From Streptococcus sanguinis (GTDB taxonomy: Bacteria > Bacillota > Bacilli > Lactobacillales > Streptococcaceae): 64,000 bases of DNA. Positions 7,658-18,300 of this stretch are shown here, piece after piece. The position numbers were made by a program, and so were the translations under genes. The notes beneath the pieces are model-generated. The model ran no database searches. It saw nothing but the letters and a program-made list of their open reading frames with translations, and was not told the origin of the DNA. The stretch lies in assembly GCF_900475275.1 (NCBI RefSeq), contig NZ_LS483364.1:1054001-1118000 (forward strand), in the 5' to 3' direction. Every line of letters starts with the position of its first letter. The stretch's first letter is position 1.

Positions 7658-8031
7658 TGAAAGAAGTACAGAACTCGATAGCTGTGGCTTTATCTGCGAT
7701 GGTAGGCGGCTGGCTACGTTACCAAGTAGCGCTCTTATCAGTTTTTGCTGATTCATTTCCGCTGGCTACCTTACTGGTCAATTATTTGGGAACTTTTTTG
7801 CTGGTCTATATTATCAAGGGCTATCTTAGCAGTAAAGTTAAGTCCCAGCGTCTAATTCTAGCGCTTTCGACCGGTTTTTGTGGAGGTTTGACGACTTTTT
7901 CTGGTCTTCTGCTAGACAGTATCAAACTAGCAGATTCAGGACGTTATACGGAGCTTCTTATCTATCTAGTTTTAAGTGTAGGTGGTGGCCTTGCAATCGC
8001 CTTATGGGCTGGAAAGCAGGTGAAGGCATGA
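7657..8031 (+). CDS. crcB: fluoride ion channel CrcB/Fluc, first copy
   Basis: A 124-residue membrane protein with four hydrophobic segments. The Fluc signatures are GGWLRYQVA near the N-terminus, LLVNYLGTFLL (the conserved Asn lining the pore) and STGFCGGLTTFSG near residues 71-83. Fluc channels are antiparallel dimers that export fluoride. Two adjacent divergent copies, as here, usually form a heterodimer. The ATG overlaps the chorismate mutase stop codon. I found no fluoride riboswitch upstream. Confidence 0.95.
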   Translation: MKEVQNSIAVALSAMVGGWLRYQVALLSVFADSFPLATLLVNYLGTFLLVYIIKGYLSSKVKSQRLILALSTGFCGGLTTFSGLLLDSIKLADSGRYTELLIYLVLSVGGGLAIALWAGKQVKA

Positions 8032-8354
8032 TGTGGGCGATGTTAATCTGCTGTGGCGCTGGTGCTCTTGTGCGTTATGTTTTTTCCAAGGTCAATAGCA
8101 GGGCATCTCTGCCGATTGGGACTTTGGTGGCAAACCTTCTAGGTGCTTTTCTCATTGGATATTTTTATAATCATATCGAAGACAAGCAGGTTTATGTCAT
8201 TTTAGCAACAGGCTTCTGTGGTGGCCTGACGACTTTTTCCACCTTGAATGATGAGCTGGCAGAGCTCTTTTCGGAGCGAAAGAAATTTGTTTTCTATTTG
8301 GCTCTGACATACATACTCGGATTTTTAGCGATTCTTTCGGGAATTTTCATTTAA
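8028..8354 (+). CDS. crcB: fluoride ion channel CrcB/Fluc, second copy
   Basis: A 108-residue four-helix membrane protein, partner of the preceding copy. The signatures are GALVRYVFSK, TLVANLLGAFLIG and ATGFCGGLTTFSTLNDE. The start is the first of two adjacent ATGs at 8028 in an ATGA overlap with the upstream stop; an in-frame extension further upstream is only a reading-frame shadow within the first copy. Translational coupling fits a 1:1 heterodimer. Confidence 0.95.
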   Translation: MMWAMLICCGAGALVRYVFSKVNSRASLPIGTLVANLLGAFLIGYFYNHIEDKQVYVILATGFCGGLTTFSTLNDELAELFSERKKFVFYLALTYILGFLAILSGIFI

Positions 8355-8359
8355 ACATC

Positions 8360-8387
8360 TTTACATTTTTAGAAATTTTGATATAAT
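8360..8387 (+). promoter_or_regulatory. promoter of rplS
   Basis: TTTACA at 8360-8365, a 16-base spacer, and TATAAT at 8382-8387. Confidence 0.75.
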
Positions 8388-8392
8388 ATAGT

Positions 8393-8472
8393 TTGTGCCT
8401 AATGGAAGCACAAAAAACGGCTAATCCGCTGCGGTCTTGAACCTTAAGATTAGTAAGATAGGAGTAGAAAAA
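8393..8472 (+). promoter_or_regulatory. ribosomal protein L19 leader
   Basis: An 80-base untranslated region between promoter and rplS. A hairpin forms from TTGTGCC and GAAGCACAA around 8392-8414, followed by a GCTAATCCGCTGCGGTC segment that can fold. Its position and size match the L19 leader found before rplS in Firmicutes, which is thought to mediate autoregulation by L19. Confidence 0.6.
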
Positions 8473-8820
8473 ATGAATCCATTAATCCAAAGTTTGACTG
8501 AAGGTCAACTTCGTACTGACATCCCTGCATTCCGTCCTGGTGACACTGTCCGCGTTCACGCGAAAGTTGTCGAAGGAAGTCGCGAACGTATCCAGATCTT
8601 TGAAGGTGTGGTTATCGCTCGTAAAGGTGCTGGTATCTCAGAAACTTACACCGTTCGTAAAATCTCTAACGGTATCGGTGTTGAACGTACTTTCCCAATC
8701 CACACTCCACGTGTTGATAAGATTGAAGTCGTTCGTTACGGTAAAGTCCGTCGTGCTAAATTGTACTACCTTCGTGCATTGCAAGGTAAGGCAGCGCGTA
8801 TCAAAGAAATTCGCCGTTAA
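8473..8820 (+). CDS. rplS: 50S ribosomal protein L19
   Basis: A 115-residue protein beginning [20 protein letters not shown], with the family core [21 protein letters not shown] and the basic C-terminus [19 protein letters not shown]19 sits at the subunit interface of the 50S particle. The ATG at 8473 follows a GGAG box; an in-frame upstream ATG at 8437 lies within the leader and is not used by the family. It is followed by a terminator and a tRNA. Confidence 0.97.
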   Translation: MNPLIQSLTEGQLRTDIPAFRPGDTVRVHAKVVEGSRERIQIFEGVVIARKGAGISETYTVRKISNGIGVERTFPIHTPRVDKIEVVRYGKVRRAKLYYLRALQGKAARIKEIRR

Positions 8821-8830
8821 TCTTAGAAAG

Positions 8831-8855
8831 ACTCTGTCGTTGGGCAGAGTTTTTC
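8831..8855 (+). terminator. terminator of rplS
   Basis: ACTCTG pairs with CAGAGT, followed by T5. Confidence 0.85.
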
Positions 8856-8860
8856 TCTAA

Positions 8861-8932
8861 GTCCCCTTAGTTCAATGGATATAACAACTCCCTCCTAAGG
8901 AGTAGTTGCTGGTTCGATTCCGGCAGGGGACA
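8861..8932 (+). tRNA. tRNA-Arg (anticodon CCT)
   Basis: A 72-base cloverleaf. The acceptor arm GTCCCC pairs with GGGGAC, the anticodon arm ACTCC-CTCCTAA-GGAGT gives anticodon CCT (reads AGG), and the T arm contains GGTTCGATTCC. The CCA end is not encoded. It is followed by a terminator at 8942-8970. Confidence 0.96.
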
Positions 8933-8941
8933 TGGATTTGA

Positions 8942-8970
8942 AAAACTACGTTGACAAACGTAGTTTTTTT
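8942..8970 (+). terminator. terminator of tRNA-Arg
   Basis: AAAACTACG pairs with CGTAGTTTT and is followed by T7. Confidence 0.9.
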
Positions 8971-9044
8971 CTGTGTTTAAATAAAAAATCTTTAAAATAA
9001 ATTGTTTTTAAGAAATAGGAGCACAATAGGGTTATTATAGTAAA

Positions 9045-9149
9045 TAAAAAAGCACCGAATCGGTGCGCACTTTTTCAAGTTGAATACGGACTGGGCTTAA
9101 AAACCACTGCCTTATTTTAACTTGCTGTGTTGTTTCGAATAGTTCCAAC
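9045..9149 (-). ncRNA. tracrRNA of the type II-A CRISPR system
   Basis: The RNA is read on the minus strand, opposite to cas9. Positions 9149-9112 are an anti-repeat complementary to the array repeat at 15368-15403, with a few mismatches. The middle (9111-9070) holds the nexus region. The 3' end is a hairpin GCACCGA/TCGGTGC at 9051-9064 followed by a T run at 9045-9050. The RNA pairs with pre-crRNA for RNase III processing and anchors the guide in Cas9. About 105 nt is expected. Confidence 0.93.
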
Positions 9150-9155
9150 AAAATA

Positions 9156-9184
9156 ATTATATAATATTTTTCTTTAAATGTAAA
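9156..9184 (-). promoter_or_regulatory. tracrRNA promoter
   Basis: On the minus strand TTTACA (9184-9179), a 17-base spacer and TATAAT (9161-9156). This predicts a start near 9149. A candidate extended -10 for cas9 (TGTTAAAAT, 9193-9201) lies back to back with it, so the two units share one small intergenic control region. Confidence 0.75.
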
Positions 9185-9239
9185 CGTTTTTGTGTTAAAA
9201 TATTGACATAAAAAAACAAATTTATAAAAGGGGATTTTT

Positions 9240-12200
9240 ATGAAGAAACCATATTCAATAGGACTTGATATAGGAACAAATAGCGTTGGATGGGCTGTAG
9301 TAACTGATGATTATAAAGTTCCTGCTAAGAAAATGAGAGTTTTCGGGGATACAGATAGAAGTCATATTAAGAAAAATTTATTAGGCGCCTTATTATTTGA
9401 CGATGGAAATACTGCAGAGAGTAGACGTCTAAAACGAACAGCTCGTCGGCGCTATACTCGCCGACGCAACCGTATTCTTTATCTTCAAGAAATTTTTACA
9501 GAATCAATGAATGAAATAGATGAAAGCTTCTTCCATCGACTAGATGACTCCTTTTTAGTTCCTGAGGATAAGAGACGAAGTAAATACCCTATTTTTGCTA
9601 CCTTAGCAGAAGAAAAAGAATATCACAAGAAATTTCCAACTATCTATTATTTGAGAAAGCAACTTGCGGATTCGAAAGAAAAAACTGACTTGCGTTTAAT
9701 CTATCTGGCATTAGCTCATATGATTAAATACCGTGGACATTTTTTATACGAAGAATCTTTCGATATTAAAAACAATGATATCCAAAAAATCTTTAATGAA
9801 TTTGTAACCACGTACGACAGCACTTTTGAAGGAAGTTCTCTCAGTGAACAAAAAGCGCAAGTCGAAGCAATATTTACTGATAAGATTAGTAAATCCGCTA
9901 AAAAAGATCATGTACTGAAACTCTTCTCTAATGAAAAATCTACTGGATTATTTTCAGAATTTCTCAAGTTGATTGTAGGGAATCAAGCTGATTTTAAGAA
10001 ACATTTTGATTTAGAAGAAAAATCTCCACTACAATTCTCTAAAGATACCTATGATGAGGATTTGGAAAACTTACTCGGACAAATTGGGGATGGTTTTGCA
10101 GACCTTTTCCTAGTTGCTAAAAAACTCTATGACGCCATTCTTCTATCAGGAATCTTAACTGTTACAGATCCTTCAACCAAGGCTCCACTATCAGCCTCTA
10201 TGATTGAGCGCTATGAAAACCACCAAGAAGACTTAGCAGCTTTAAAACAATTCATCAAAAACAATCTTCCAGTAAAATATGATGAAGTTTTTTCTGACCA
10301 ATCTAAAGATGGGTATGCTGGGTATATCGATGGCAAGACCACTCAAGAAGCATTTTACAAATATATCAAAAATCTTCTCTCTAAATTCGAAGGAGCAGAT
10401 TATTTTCTTGATAAAATTGAACGTGAAGATTTTTTGAGAAAACAGCGCACCTTTGATAATGGTTCTATTCCTCATCAAATTCATCTTCAAGAAATGAATG
10501 TCATTCTCCGTCGACAAGGAGAACATTATCCATTTCTGAAGGAAAACAAAGAAAAGATAGAGAAAATCTTAACCTTCCGTATTCCTTACTACGTTGGCCC
10601 GTTGGCTCGTGACAATCGTGATTTTTCTTGGCTTACTCGAAACTCGGACGAGCAAATCAGACCTTGGAATTTTGAAGAAGTTGTTGATAAGGCAAGATCT
10701 GCCGAAGACTTCATTCACAGAATGACTAACTATGACTTGTATTTACCAGAGGAAAAAGTTCTACCTAAGCACAGCCTATTATACGAAATATTTGCTGTCT
10801 ATAATGAATTAACAAAAGTAAAATTTATTGCAGAAGGATTGAGAGATTATCAATTTCTTGATAGTGGGCAGAAGAAGCAAATTGTCAATCAATTATTCAA
10901 AGAGAAAAGAAAAGTAACTGAAAATGATCTCATTCATTATCTACACAATGTTGATGGTTACGATGGAATCGAACTAAAAGGAATTGAAAAACAATTTAAC
11001 GCTAGTCTATCTACTTATCATGATTTACTCAAAATTATCAGAGATAAAGAATTTATGGATGATCCTAAAAATGAAGCGATTCTTGAAAATATAGTTCATA
11101 CTCTCACAATATTTGAAGATCGTGAGATGATTAAGCAACGCCTTGCTCAATATGACTCCATCTTTGATGAAAAAGTGATTAAATCACTGACTCGTCGACA
11201 TTATACTGGTTGGGGAAAACTCTCTGCCAAGCTGATTAATGGTATCTGTGATAAAAAAACTAGCAAAACGATTCTTGATTATCTGGTTGATGATGGTTAT
11301 AACAATCGTAACTTTATGCAGTTGATCAATGATGACGGACTATCCTTCAAAGAAATTATCCAAAAAGCACAAGTAGTTGGTAAAACAGATGATGTGAAGC
11401 AAGTTGTCCAAGAACTTCCAGGCAGTCCTGCTATCAAAAAAGGAATTTTACAAAGTATCAAGATTGTTGATGAACTTGTCAAGGTTATGGGCTATGCTCC
11501 TGAGTCGATTGTGATTGAAATGGCACGAGAAAATCAGACAACTACCAGAGGGAAAAAGAATTCCCAACAAAGATATAAACGCATTGAAGATGCACTAAAA
11601 AATTTAGCACCTGGGCTTGATTCAAATATATTAAAAGAAAATCCTACAGATAATATTCAACTTCAAAATGACCGTCTCTTCCTTTACTATCTCCAAAATG
11701 GGAAGGATATGTATACAGGGGAAGCCCTTGAAATCAACCAACTAAGCAACTATGATATTGATCACATCATTCCACAGGCCTTTATAAAGGATGATTCGAT
11801 CGATAACCGTGTCTTGACTAGTTCAAAGGATAATCGTGGTAAATCCGATAATGTTCCAAGTTTAGAGGTTGTTCAAAAAAGAAAAGCTTTTTGGCAACAA
11901 TTGTTGGATTCCAAATTGATTTCAGAACGTAAATTTAATAATTTAACCAAAGCTGAACGAGGTGGACTAGATGAGCGTGATAAAGTTGGCTTTATCAGAC
12001 GCCAACTAGTTGAAACGCGGCAAATCACAAAAAATGTTGCACAGATTTTGGATGCCCGTTTCAATACAGAAGTGAATGAGAAGAAGCAGAAAATTCGTAC
12101 CGTCAAAATCATCACTTTGAAATCCAATCTAGTTTCCAACTTCCGTAAAGAATTTGGGTTATACAAGGTGCGGGAAATCAATGACTACCACCATGCGCAT

Positions 12201-13415
12201 GATGCCTACTTAAATGCGGTGGTGGCTAAGGCTATCCTTAAGAAATATCCTAAACTAGAGCCTGAATTCGTCTATGGTGACTATCAAAAGTACGACCTTA
12301 AGAAATACATCTCAAGATTCAAACCCTCTAAAGAAATTGAAAAAGCAACTGAGAAGTATTTCTTTTACTCAAACTTGTTGAACTTTTTTAAAGAAGAAGT
12401 GCATTACGCAGACGGAGCTATCGTAAAAAGAGAGAATATCGAATACTCCAAGGATACGGGAGAAATCGCTTGGAATAAGGAAAAAGATTTCGCAACAATC
12501 AAAAAAGTACTTTCCTACCCACAGGTGAATATTGTGAAGAAAATAGAGATTCAGACACATGGTCTAGATAGAGGTAAACCTAAAGGCTTGTTCAATTCTA
12601 ATCCATCTCCTAAACCATCAGAAGATAGCAAAGAAAATCTTGTTCCTATTAAACAGGGGCTTGATCCACGAAAATACGGTGGTTACGCTGGTATTTCTAA
12701 CTCATATGCGGTCTTAGTTAAAGCTATTATTGAAAAAGGAGCGAAAAAACAACAAAAGACAATTCTTGAGTTTCAAGGTATCTCTATTTTAGATAAAATT
12801 AACTTTGAAAATAACAAAGAAAAATATCTTCTTGAAAAAGGATATATAAAACTTCTATCAACTATTACTTTACCTAAATATAGTTTATTTGAGTTTCCTG
12901 ATGGTACAAGAAGAAGACTAGCAAGTATTCTATCGACAAACAATAAACGAGGAGAAATTCATAAAGGTAATGAATTGGTCATTCCCGAAAAGTATACAAC
13001 TCTTTTATATCATGCTAAGAATGTTAATAAAACACTCGAACCAGAGCACTTAGAGTATGTTGAGAAACATAGGGATGAGTTTGCTAAACTTTTAGAATAT
13101 GTACTTGATTTTAACGAAAAGTATGTTGGGGCGTTAAAAAATGGAGAGAGAATCCGGCAAGCTTTTACAGATTGGGAAACAGCAGATATCAAAGAATTGT
13201 GTTTCAGCTTCATTGGTCCAGAAAATAGTAAAAATGCTGGTTTATTCGAATTGACATCACAAGGAAGCGCCTCTGACTTCGAATTCTTGGGAGTAAAAAT
13301 TCCACGATATAGGGACTATACACCTTCATCACTCCTCAACGCTACCCTCATCCACCAATCCATCACTGGTCTTTATGAGACTCGGATTGACTTAAGCAAA
13401 CTGGGAGAAGACTAA
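9240..13415 (+). CDS. cas9: CRISPR-associated endonuclease Cas9 (type II-A)
   Basis: A 1391-residue RNA-guided DNA endonuclease. The RuvC-I motif [15 protein letters not shown] has Asp10, and the Arg-rich bridge helix is at residues 58-80. The HNH domain motif [16 protein letters not shown] has His842. Ruv[16 protein letters not shown] has His985 and Asp988. All catalytic residues are present, so it should cut both strands. The PAM-interacting domain contains [10 protein letters not shown] and ends [20 protein letters not shown], which resembles S. thermophilus CRISPR3 Cas9. An NGGNG-like PAM is therefore inferred. It heads the cas9-cas1-cas2-csn2 operon, and its stop overlaps the cas1 ATG by one base. 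Confidence 0.98.
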   Translation: MKKPYSIGLDIGTNSVGWAVVTDDYKVPAKKMRVFGDTDRSHIKKNLLGALLFDDGNTAESRRLKRTARRRYTRRRNRILYLQEIFTESMNEIDESFFHRLDDSFLVPEDKRRSKYPIFATLAEEKEYHKKFPTIYYLRKQLADSKEKTDLRLIYLALAHMIKYRGHFLYEESFDIKNNDIQKIFNEFVTTYDSTFEGSSLSEQKAQVEAIFTDKISKSAKKDHVLKLFSNEKSTGLFSEFLKLIVGNQADFKKHFDLEEKSPLQFSKDTYDEDLENLLGQIGDGFADLFLVAKKLYDAILLSGILTVTDPSTKAPLSASMIERYENHQEDLAALKQFIKNNLPVKYDEVFSDQSKDGYAGYIDGKTTQEAFYKYIKNLLSKFEGADYFLDKIEREDFLRKQRTFDNGSIPHQIHLQEMNVILRRQGEHYPFLKENKEKIEKILTFRIPYYVGPLARDNRDFSWLTRNSDEQIRPWNFEEVVDKARSAEDFIHRMTNYDLYLPEEKVLPKHSLLYEIFAVYNELTKVKFIAEGLRDYQFLDSGQKKQIVNQLFKEKRKVTENDLIHYLHNVDGYDGIELKGIEKQFNASLSTYHDLLKIIRDKEFMDDPKNEAILENIVHTLTIFEDREMIKQRLAQYDSIFDEKVIKSLTRRHYTGWGKLSAKLINGICDKKTSKTILDYLVDDGYNNRNFMQLINDDGLSFKEIIQKAQVVGKTDDVKQVVQELPGSPAIKKGILQSIKIVDELVKVMGYAPESIVIEMARENQTTTRGKKNSQQRYKRIEDALKNLAPGLDSNILKENPTDNIQLQNDRLFLYYLQNGKDMYTGEALEINQLSNYDIDHIIPQAFIKDDSIDNRVLTSSKDNRGKSDNVPSLEVVQKRKAFWQQLLDSKLISERKFNNLTKAERGGLDERDKVGFIRRQLVETRQITKNVAQILDARFNTEVNEKKQKIRTVKIITLKSNLVSNFRKEFGLYKVREINDYHHAHDAYLNAVVAKAILKKYPKLEPEFVYGDYQKYDLKKYISRFKPSKEIEKATEKYFFYSNLLNFFKEEVHYADGAIVKRENIEYSKDTGEIAWNKEKDFATIKKVLSYPQVNIVKKIEIQTHGLDRGKPKGLFNSNPSPKPSEDSKENLVPIKQGLDPRKYGGYAGISNSYAVLVKAIIEKGAKKQQKTILEFQGISILDKINFENNKEKYLLEKGYIKLLSTITLPKYSLFEFPDGTRRRLASILSTNNKRGEIHKGNELVIPEKYTTLLYHAKNVNKTLEPEHLEYVEKHRDEFAKLLEYVLDFNEKYVGALKNGERIRQAFTDWETADIKELCFSFIGPENSKNAGLFELTSQGSASDFEFLGVKIPRYRDYTPSSLLNATLIHQSITGLYETRIDLSKLGED

Positions 13416-14281
13416 TGGGATGGAGGACCGTTGTTGTCAATACACACTCTAAGCTCTCCTACAAGAACAATCACTTGATCTTTAAAGATGCCTCTCGGAC
13501 AGAGTTGATTCACCTGTCCGAGGTGGACATCCTTCTTTTGGAGACGACGGATATCGTTCTCTCCACCATGCTGATTAAACGTTTGGTGGATGAAAATATT
13601 CTGGTCATCTTTTGTGATGATAAACGCTTGCCAACTGCATACTTAATGCCCTACTACGGTCGGCACGATTCCAGTCTGCAACTCTCTCGGCAAATTGCTT
13701 GGAATGAAGATGTAAAGGCGGAAATCTGGACAACCATCATTGCACAAAAAATTCTCAATCAGGCTTTTTATCTAGGGAGTTGTGGTTTTCTGGAAAAGAG
13801 TCAGTCCGTCATCGATCTCTATCATGGATTGGATTTATTTGATCCTAGTAACCGCGAAGGGCACGCAGCTCGGATTTATTTTAACACCTTGTTTGGAAAT
13901 GATTTTAGCCGTGAACAAGATAATGATGTCAATGCTGCCTTGGACTATGGTTACACCTTAATTTTGAGTATGTTTGCGCGTGAAATTGTCTTGTCTGGTT
14001 GTATGACTCAGTTTGGATTGAAACATGCTAATCAGTTTAATCAATTCAACCTCGCTAGCGATATTATGGAGCCTTTCCGTCCGATTATTGACAGAATCGT
14101 CTATGAAAATCGAAACAGTTCTTTTGTCAAAATCAAACAAGAACTTTTCACTATTTTCTCAGATACCTTTCACTACAATGGCAAAGATATGTACCTGTCC
14201 AATATCGTCAGTGACTATACTAAGAAAGTCATCCAGGCTCTCAATCAACCGGAGAAAGGAGTTCCTGAGTTTAGGATATGA
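13415..14281 (+). CDS. cas1: CRISPR integrase Cas1 (type II-A)
   Basis: A 288-residue protein with an N-terminal beta domain and a C-terminal helical catalytic domain. The metal ligands are visible as Glu in [11 protein letters not shown] and as His and Asp in [10 protein letters not shown] and [12 protein letters not shown]. With Cas2 it inserts new spacers at the leader end; in type II-A, Cas9 and Csn2 are also needed. It overlaps cas9 and cas2 by a few bases, indicating coupled translation. Confidence 0.97.
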   Translation: MGWRTVVVNTHSKLSYKNNHLIFKDASRTELIHLSEVDILLLETTDIVLSTMLIKRLVDENILVIFCDDKRLPTAYLMPYYGRHDSSLQLSRQIAWNEDVKAEIWTTIIAQKILNQAFYLGSCGFLEKSQSVIDLYHGLDLFDPSNREGHAARIYFNTLFGNDFSREQDNDVNAALDYGYTLILSMFAREIVLSGCMTQFGLKHANQFNQFNLASDIMEPFRPIIDRIVYENRNSSFVKIKQELFTIFSDTFHYNGKDMYLSNIVSDYTKKVIQALNQPEKGVPEFRI

Positions 14282-14622
14282 GTTATCGATATATGCGTAT
14301 GATTTTAATGTTTGATATGCCCGTTGATACCGCAGAGGAACGCAAGGCCTATCGGAAATTTCGCAAGTTCCTCATAGATGAAGGATTTATCATGCACCAA
14401 TTCTCTATCTATAGCAAGCTCTTGCTCAACAACTCTGCTAATAACGCCATGATTGAGCGACTCAAGACTCATAATCCTAAAAAAGGAAACATTACTCTCT
14501 TAACCGTTACAGAAAAGCAGTTTTCTCGCATGATTTACTTAAATGGCGAGCGAAATACCAGCGTAGCAAACTCCGACGCACGTTTAGTTTTTCTAGGAGA
14601 GGAGCCTGGAGATGAAGATTAA
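14278..14622 (+). CDS. cas2: CRISPR adaptation protein Cas2 (type II-A)
   Basis: A 114-residue ferredoxin-fold protein beginning [20 protein letters not shown]; the FDMP Asp is the conserved residue of the family. It forms the dimer that bridges two Cas1 dimers in the integrase complex. The ATGAG overlap with cas1 and an overlap with csn2 show tight coupling in the adaptation operon. Confidence 0.96.
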   Translation: MSYRYMRMILMFDMPVDTAEERKAYRKFRKFLIDEGFIMHQFSIYSKLLLNNSANNAMIERLKTHNPKKGNITLLTVTEKQFSRMIYLNGERNTSVANSDARLVFLGEEPGDED

Positions 14623-15277
14623 TTTCCCATTATTGGATGAACCATTGGCTATTGAAAATGCAACCTTTTTAGTCCTGGAAGACCAACTTACCTTTTCAAC
14701 TATCGTCAAGCAGTTCTACCAATATTCTACTGATGATGGGGACTTGAAGTTATTTGATAGAAATCTAAAATCTCTGAAAGAGTCTGAGTTACTGGTAATA
14801 ACGGATGTCTTAGGATACAATCTCAACTCCTCTTCTATGCTCAAGCTGATACATGCTGATTTAGAAAATCAACTCAATGACAAACCAGAAGTCAAGTCCA
14901 TGATTGAAAAGCTGGTTGCTACGATTACAGAATTGTTGGCATTTGAGTGTTTGGAAAACGAGTTAGACCTAGAGTATGATGAAATCACCATTCTAGAGTT
15001 AATCGATGCACTTGGTGTCAAAGTCGAAACTCTAAGTGATACACTTTTTGAAAAGATGCTAGAAATTGTCCAGGTTTTTAAATATCTTTCTAAAAAGAAA
15101 CTTCTTGTTTTCATCAATGTATCCGCCTATCTATCAAAGGATGAGTTAGTAAATTTGATCGAGTATATACAACTCAATCAACTAAGAGTCTTATTTGTCG
15201 AACCTCGAAAAGTCTATGATTTCCCTCAGTATGTGCTGGATCAAGACTATTTCTTGAACCCTGAAAATATGGTATAA
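14612..15277 (+). CDS. csn2: Csn2, DNA-end-binding ring protein (type II-A)
   Basis: A 221-residue protein of the short Csn2 family ([21 protein letters not shown] start). It has the helix-rich middle and the [20 protein letters not shown] segment typical of the group. Csn2 forms a tetrameric ring that slides on free DNA ends and is required for spacer acquisition in type II-A systems. Its stop codon lies inside the putative leader promoter (TGGTATAAT), so the gene ends directly at the array control region. Confidence 0.95.
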   Translation: MKINFPLLDEPLAIENATFLVLEDQLTFSTIVKQFYQYSTDDGDLKLFDRNLKSLKESELLVITDVLGYNLNSSSMLKLIHADLENQLNDKPEVKSMIEKLVATITELLAFECLENELDLEYDEITILELIDALGVKVETLSDTLFEKMLEIVQVFKYLSKKKLLVFINVSAYLSKDELVNLIEYIQLNQLRVLFVEPRKVYDFPQYVLDQDYFLNPENMV

Positions 15278-15367
15278 TAAGAGTAACAATTGGAACCTGA
15301 CGAGCTGAAGTCTGGCTGAGACGAATGGCGCGATTACGAAATTTCGTGAGAAAAAATTTTTTACGAG
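15269..15367 (+). promoter_or_regulatory. type II-A CRISPR leader with promoter and leader-anchoring end
   Basis: An extended -10 TGGTATAAT (15270-15278) overlaps the end of csn2. The leader continues with an ACGAAATTTCGT palindrome near 15337 and ends TTTTTTACGAG against the first repeat. TACGAG is the kind of leader-end sequence used as an anchor for integration in type II-A loci. It should drive pre-crRNA synthesis and mark where new spacers enter. Confidence 0.75.
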
Positions 15368-18300
15368 GTTTTAGAGCTGTGTTGTTTCGAATGGTTCCAA
15401 AACAGATAAACAAAATGATTTAATGATTAAATAGTTTTAGAGCTGTGTTGTTTCGAATGGTTCCAAAACATTATATTAATTTTGTATTTTACCAAGATTG
15501 TTTTAGAGCTGTGTTGTTTCGAATGGTTCCAAAACAAATCATTATACCTATTTTGTGTTACGTGTGTTTTAGAGCTGTGTTGTTTCGAATGGTTCCAAAA
15601 CATCAGCAGAAACAAGGCTGATAGACAAGGTGTTTTAGAGCTGTGTTGTTTCGAATGGTTCCAAAACGCTACTGAGTTGGGAGCTGGCAGGACTCATGTT
15701 TTAGAGCTGTGTTGTTTCGAATGGTTCCAAAACAGAATGAGCGGCTAGATAGCAATGCTTATTGTTTTAGAGCTGTGTTGTTTCGAATGGTTCCAAAACG
15801 CAGCAAACCTATGAAGCTCAATATTCTTCGTTTTAGAGCTGTGTTGTTTCGAATGGTTCCAAAACCAAGCAATTTGACACAAACACAGCCCCCGCGTTTT
15901 AGAGCTGTGTTGTTTCGAATGGTTCCAAAACATATTTAGAGCTTCAGAGTAAGAGAGCGAGGTTTTAGAGCTGTGTTGTTTCGAATGGTTCCAAAACATT
16001 TAGCGACTTAGTAGCGTCATAGTCTGCGTTTTAGAGCTGTGTTGTTTCGAATGGTTCCAAAACCGAGCGTCGTTGAAACCCCGTGTATGTAACAGTTTTA
16101 GAGCTGTGTTGTTTCGAATGGTTCCAAAACGCTATCATTGTTCCGATAGTCGCTAACTGCGTTTTAGAGCTGTGTTGTTTCGAATGGTTCCAAAACTTAC
16201 TCATAAGTTTGGTGGCTATGGACAATGTTTTAGAGCTGTGTTGTTTCGAATGGTTCCAAAACTTTGCTTTATTGGTTTTACAGCAGTATTTGTTTTAGAG
16301 CTGTGTTGTTTCGAATGGTTCCAAAACCTAAACAGGTTAGAGGTGAGAAGTGGACACGTTTTAGAGCTGTGTTGTTTCGAATGGTTCCAAAACAAATGGT
16401 ATTAAAATCGACCAATCTGTAACGTTTTAGAGCTGTGTTGTTTCGAATGGTTCCAAAACCTATTCGAGTTGGACAGATTGGCTAGAGAAGTTTTAGAGCT
16501 GTGTTGTTTCGAATGGTTCCAAAACCATCCGAACTGGAAAGTTAAGCGAAAATGAGGTTTTAGAGCTGTGTTGTTTCGAATGGTTCCAAAACAGCGCTCG
16601 TTTTGCTCTCGTAAGCTATTGTGTTTTAGAGCTGTGTTGTTTCGAATGGTTCCAAAACTCGAGGGATTGGACGAGTTGACGTTATCTGGTTTTAGAGCTG
16701 TGTTGTTTCGAATGGTTCCAAAACATAATAGTTTTTGACATCAACAGGACCACCGTTTTAGAGCTGTGTTGTTTCGAATGGTTCCAAAACGCGAGCCGCT
16801 TGCGGCCGCGGTGTCCTGAGGTTTTAGAGCTGTGTTGTTTCGAATGGTTCCAAAACTGACCGTCTTCAAGAAATAGCAGATTATTTGTTTTAGAGCTGTG
16901 TTGTTTCGAATGGTTCCAAAACGTAACAGAAATAAGTGCTACCGATGTTCCTGTTTTAGAGCTGTGTTGTTTCGAATGGTTCCAAAACGTATGTTGGTTT
17001 TAATCTCACTCTAGCTTGGTTTTAGAGCTGTGTTGTTTCGAATGGTTCCAAAACTTGAGTTTCAGTTAAGGGGCAGAAAAGCTAGTTTTAGAGCTGTGTT
17101 GTTTCGAATGGTTCCAAAACTGTAACTGATATTAAACCCCTTTAAAATATGTTTTAGAGCTGTGTTGTTTCGAATGGTTCCAAAACAGCGGTTGGAGCGC
17201 ATGCAAGAGGAGCTGAGTTTTAGAGCTGTGTTGTTTCGAATGGTTCCAAAACTGAGCGTCGGCGATACCCCGTTCTGTAACAGTTTTAGAGCTGTGTTGT
17301 TTCGAATGGTTCCAAAACTTTGAATTTCAGTTAAAAGGTAGGCTTGCAGTTTTAGAGCTGTGTTGTTTCGAATGGTTCCAAAACATATAGCTCTGCGTGT
17401 CAATGGTAACTCTAGTTTTAGAGCTGTGTTGTTTCGAATGGTTCCAAAACGCGTATGCCTGGAAATTATACTAGAAATATGTTTTAGAGCTGTGTTGTTT
17501 CGAATGGTTCCAAAACCGCCGCCCGTTGGTGCCGTAGTATTGGGCTTGTTTTAGAGCTGTGTTGTTTCGAATGGTTCCAAAACTATGCTGGGTACGGCTA
17601 TTGCTATTTGGATGTTTTAGAGCTGTGTTGTTTCGAATGGTTCCAAAACACTGTCATCACAGACACCAATCCCATTCAAGTTTTAGAGCTGTGTTGTTTC
17701 GAATGGTTCCAAAACTTATTAATCATTTTTTTAACTTACAAAGTAGTTTTAGAGCTGTGTTGTTTCGAATGGTTCCAAAACTATTATTGTAGATGAAGCC
17801 AACTCTGTTTAGTTTTAGAGCTGTGTTGTTTCGAATGGTTCCAAAACATGATATGATTTTCACTCAAAATGCCAGAAGTTTTAGAGCTGTGTTGTTTCGA
17901 ATGGTTCCAAAACGAAAGGCAATCGGACGATTGTGAAATACACGTTTTAGAGCTGTGTTGTTTCGAATGGTTCCAAAACGATTGAGTTGATGGATAAAGC
18001 GCCTAAAATGTTTTAGAGCTGTGTTGTTTCGAATGGTTCCAAAACTACAGGTAGTGCATATTTCCCAGCTGTTCTGTTTTAGAGCTGTGTTGTTTCGAAT
18101 GGTTCCAAAACTTATCTCTCTTCTTTTATTATGATTGTTTAGTTTTAGAGCTGTGTTGTTTCGAATGGTTCCAAAACGAAAGGGCTGGTAGAGCTAGACT
18201 CAATCAGGTTTTAGAGCTGTGTTGTTTCGAATGGTTCCAAAACAAAGATACATCAGAGATTTTAAATGAGTTGGTTTTAGAGCTGTGTTGTTTCGAATGG

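Noticed and set aside
7340..7660. A fluoride riboswitch ahead of the crcB pair
   Set aside because: The crcB genes are translationally coupled to the chorismate mutase gene and no fluoride-riboswitch core was seen upstream.
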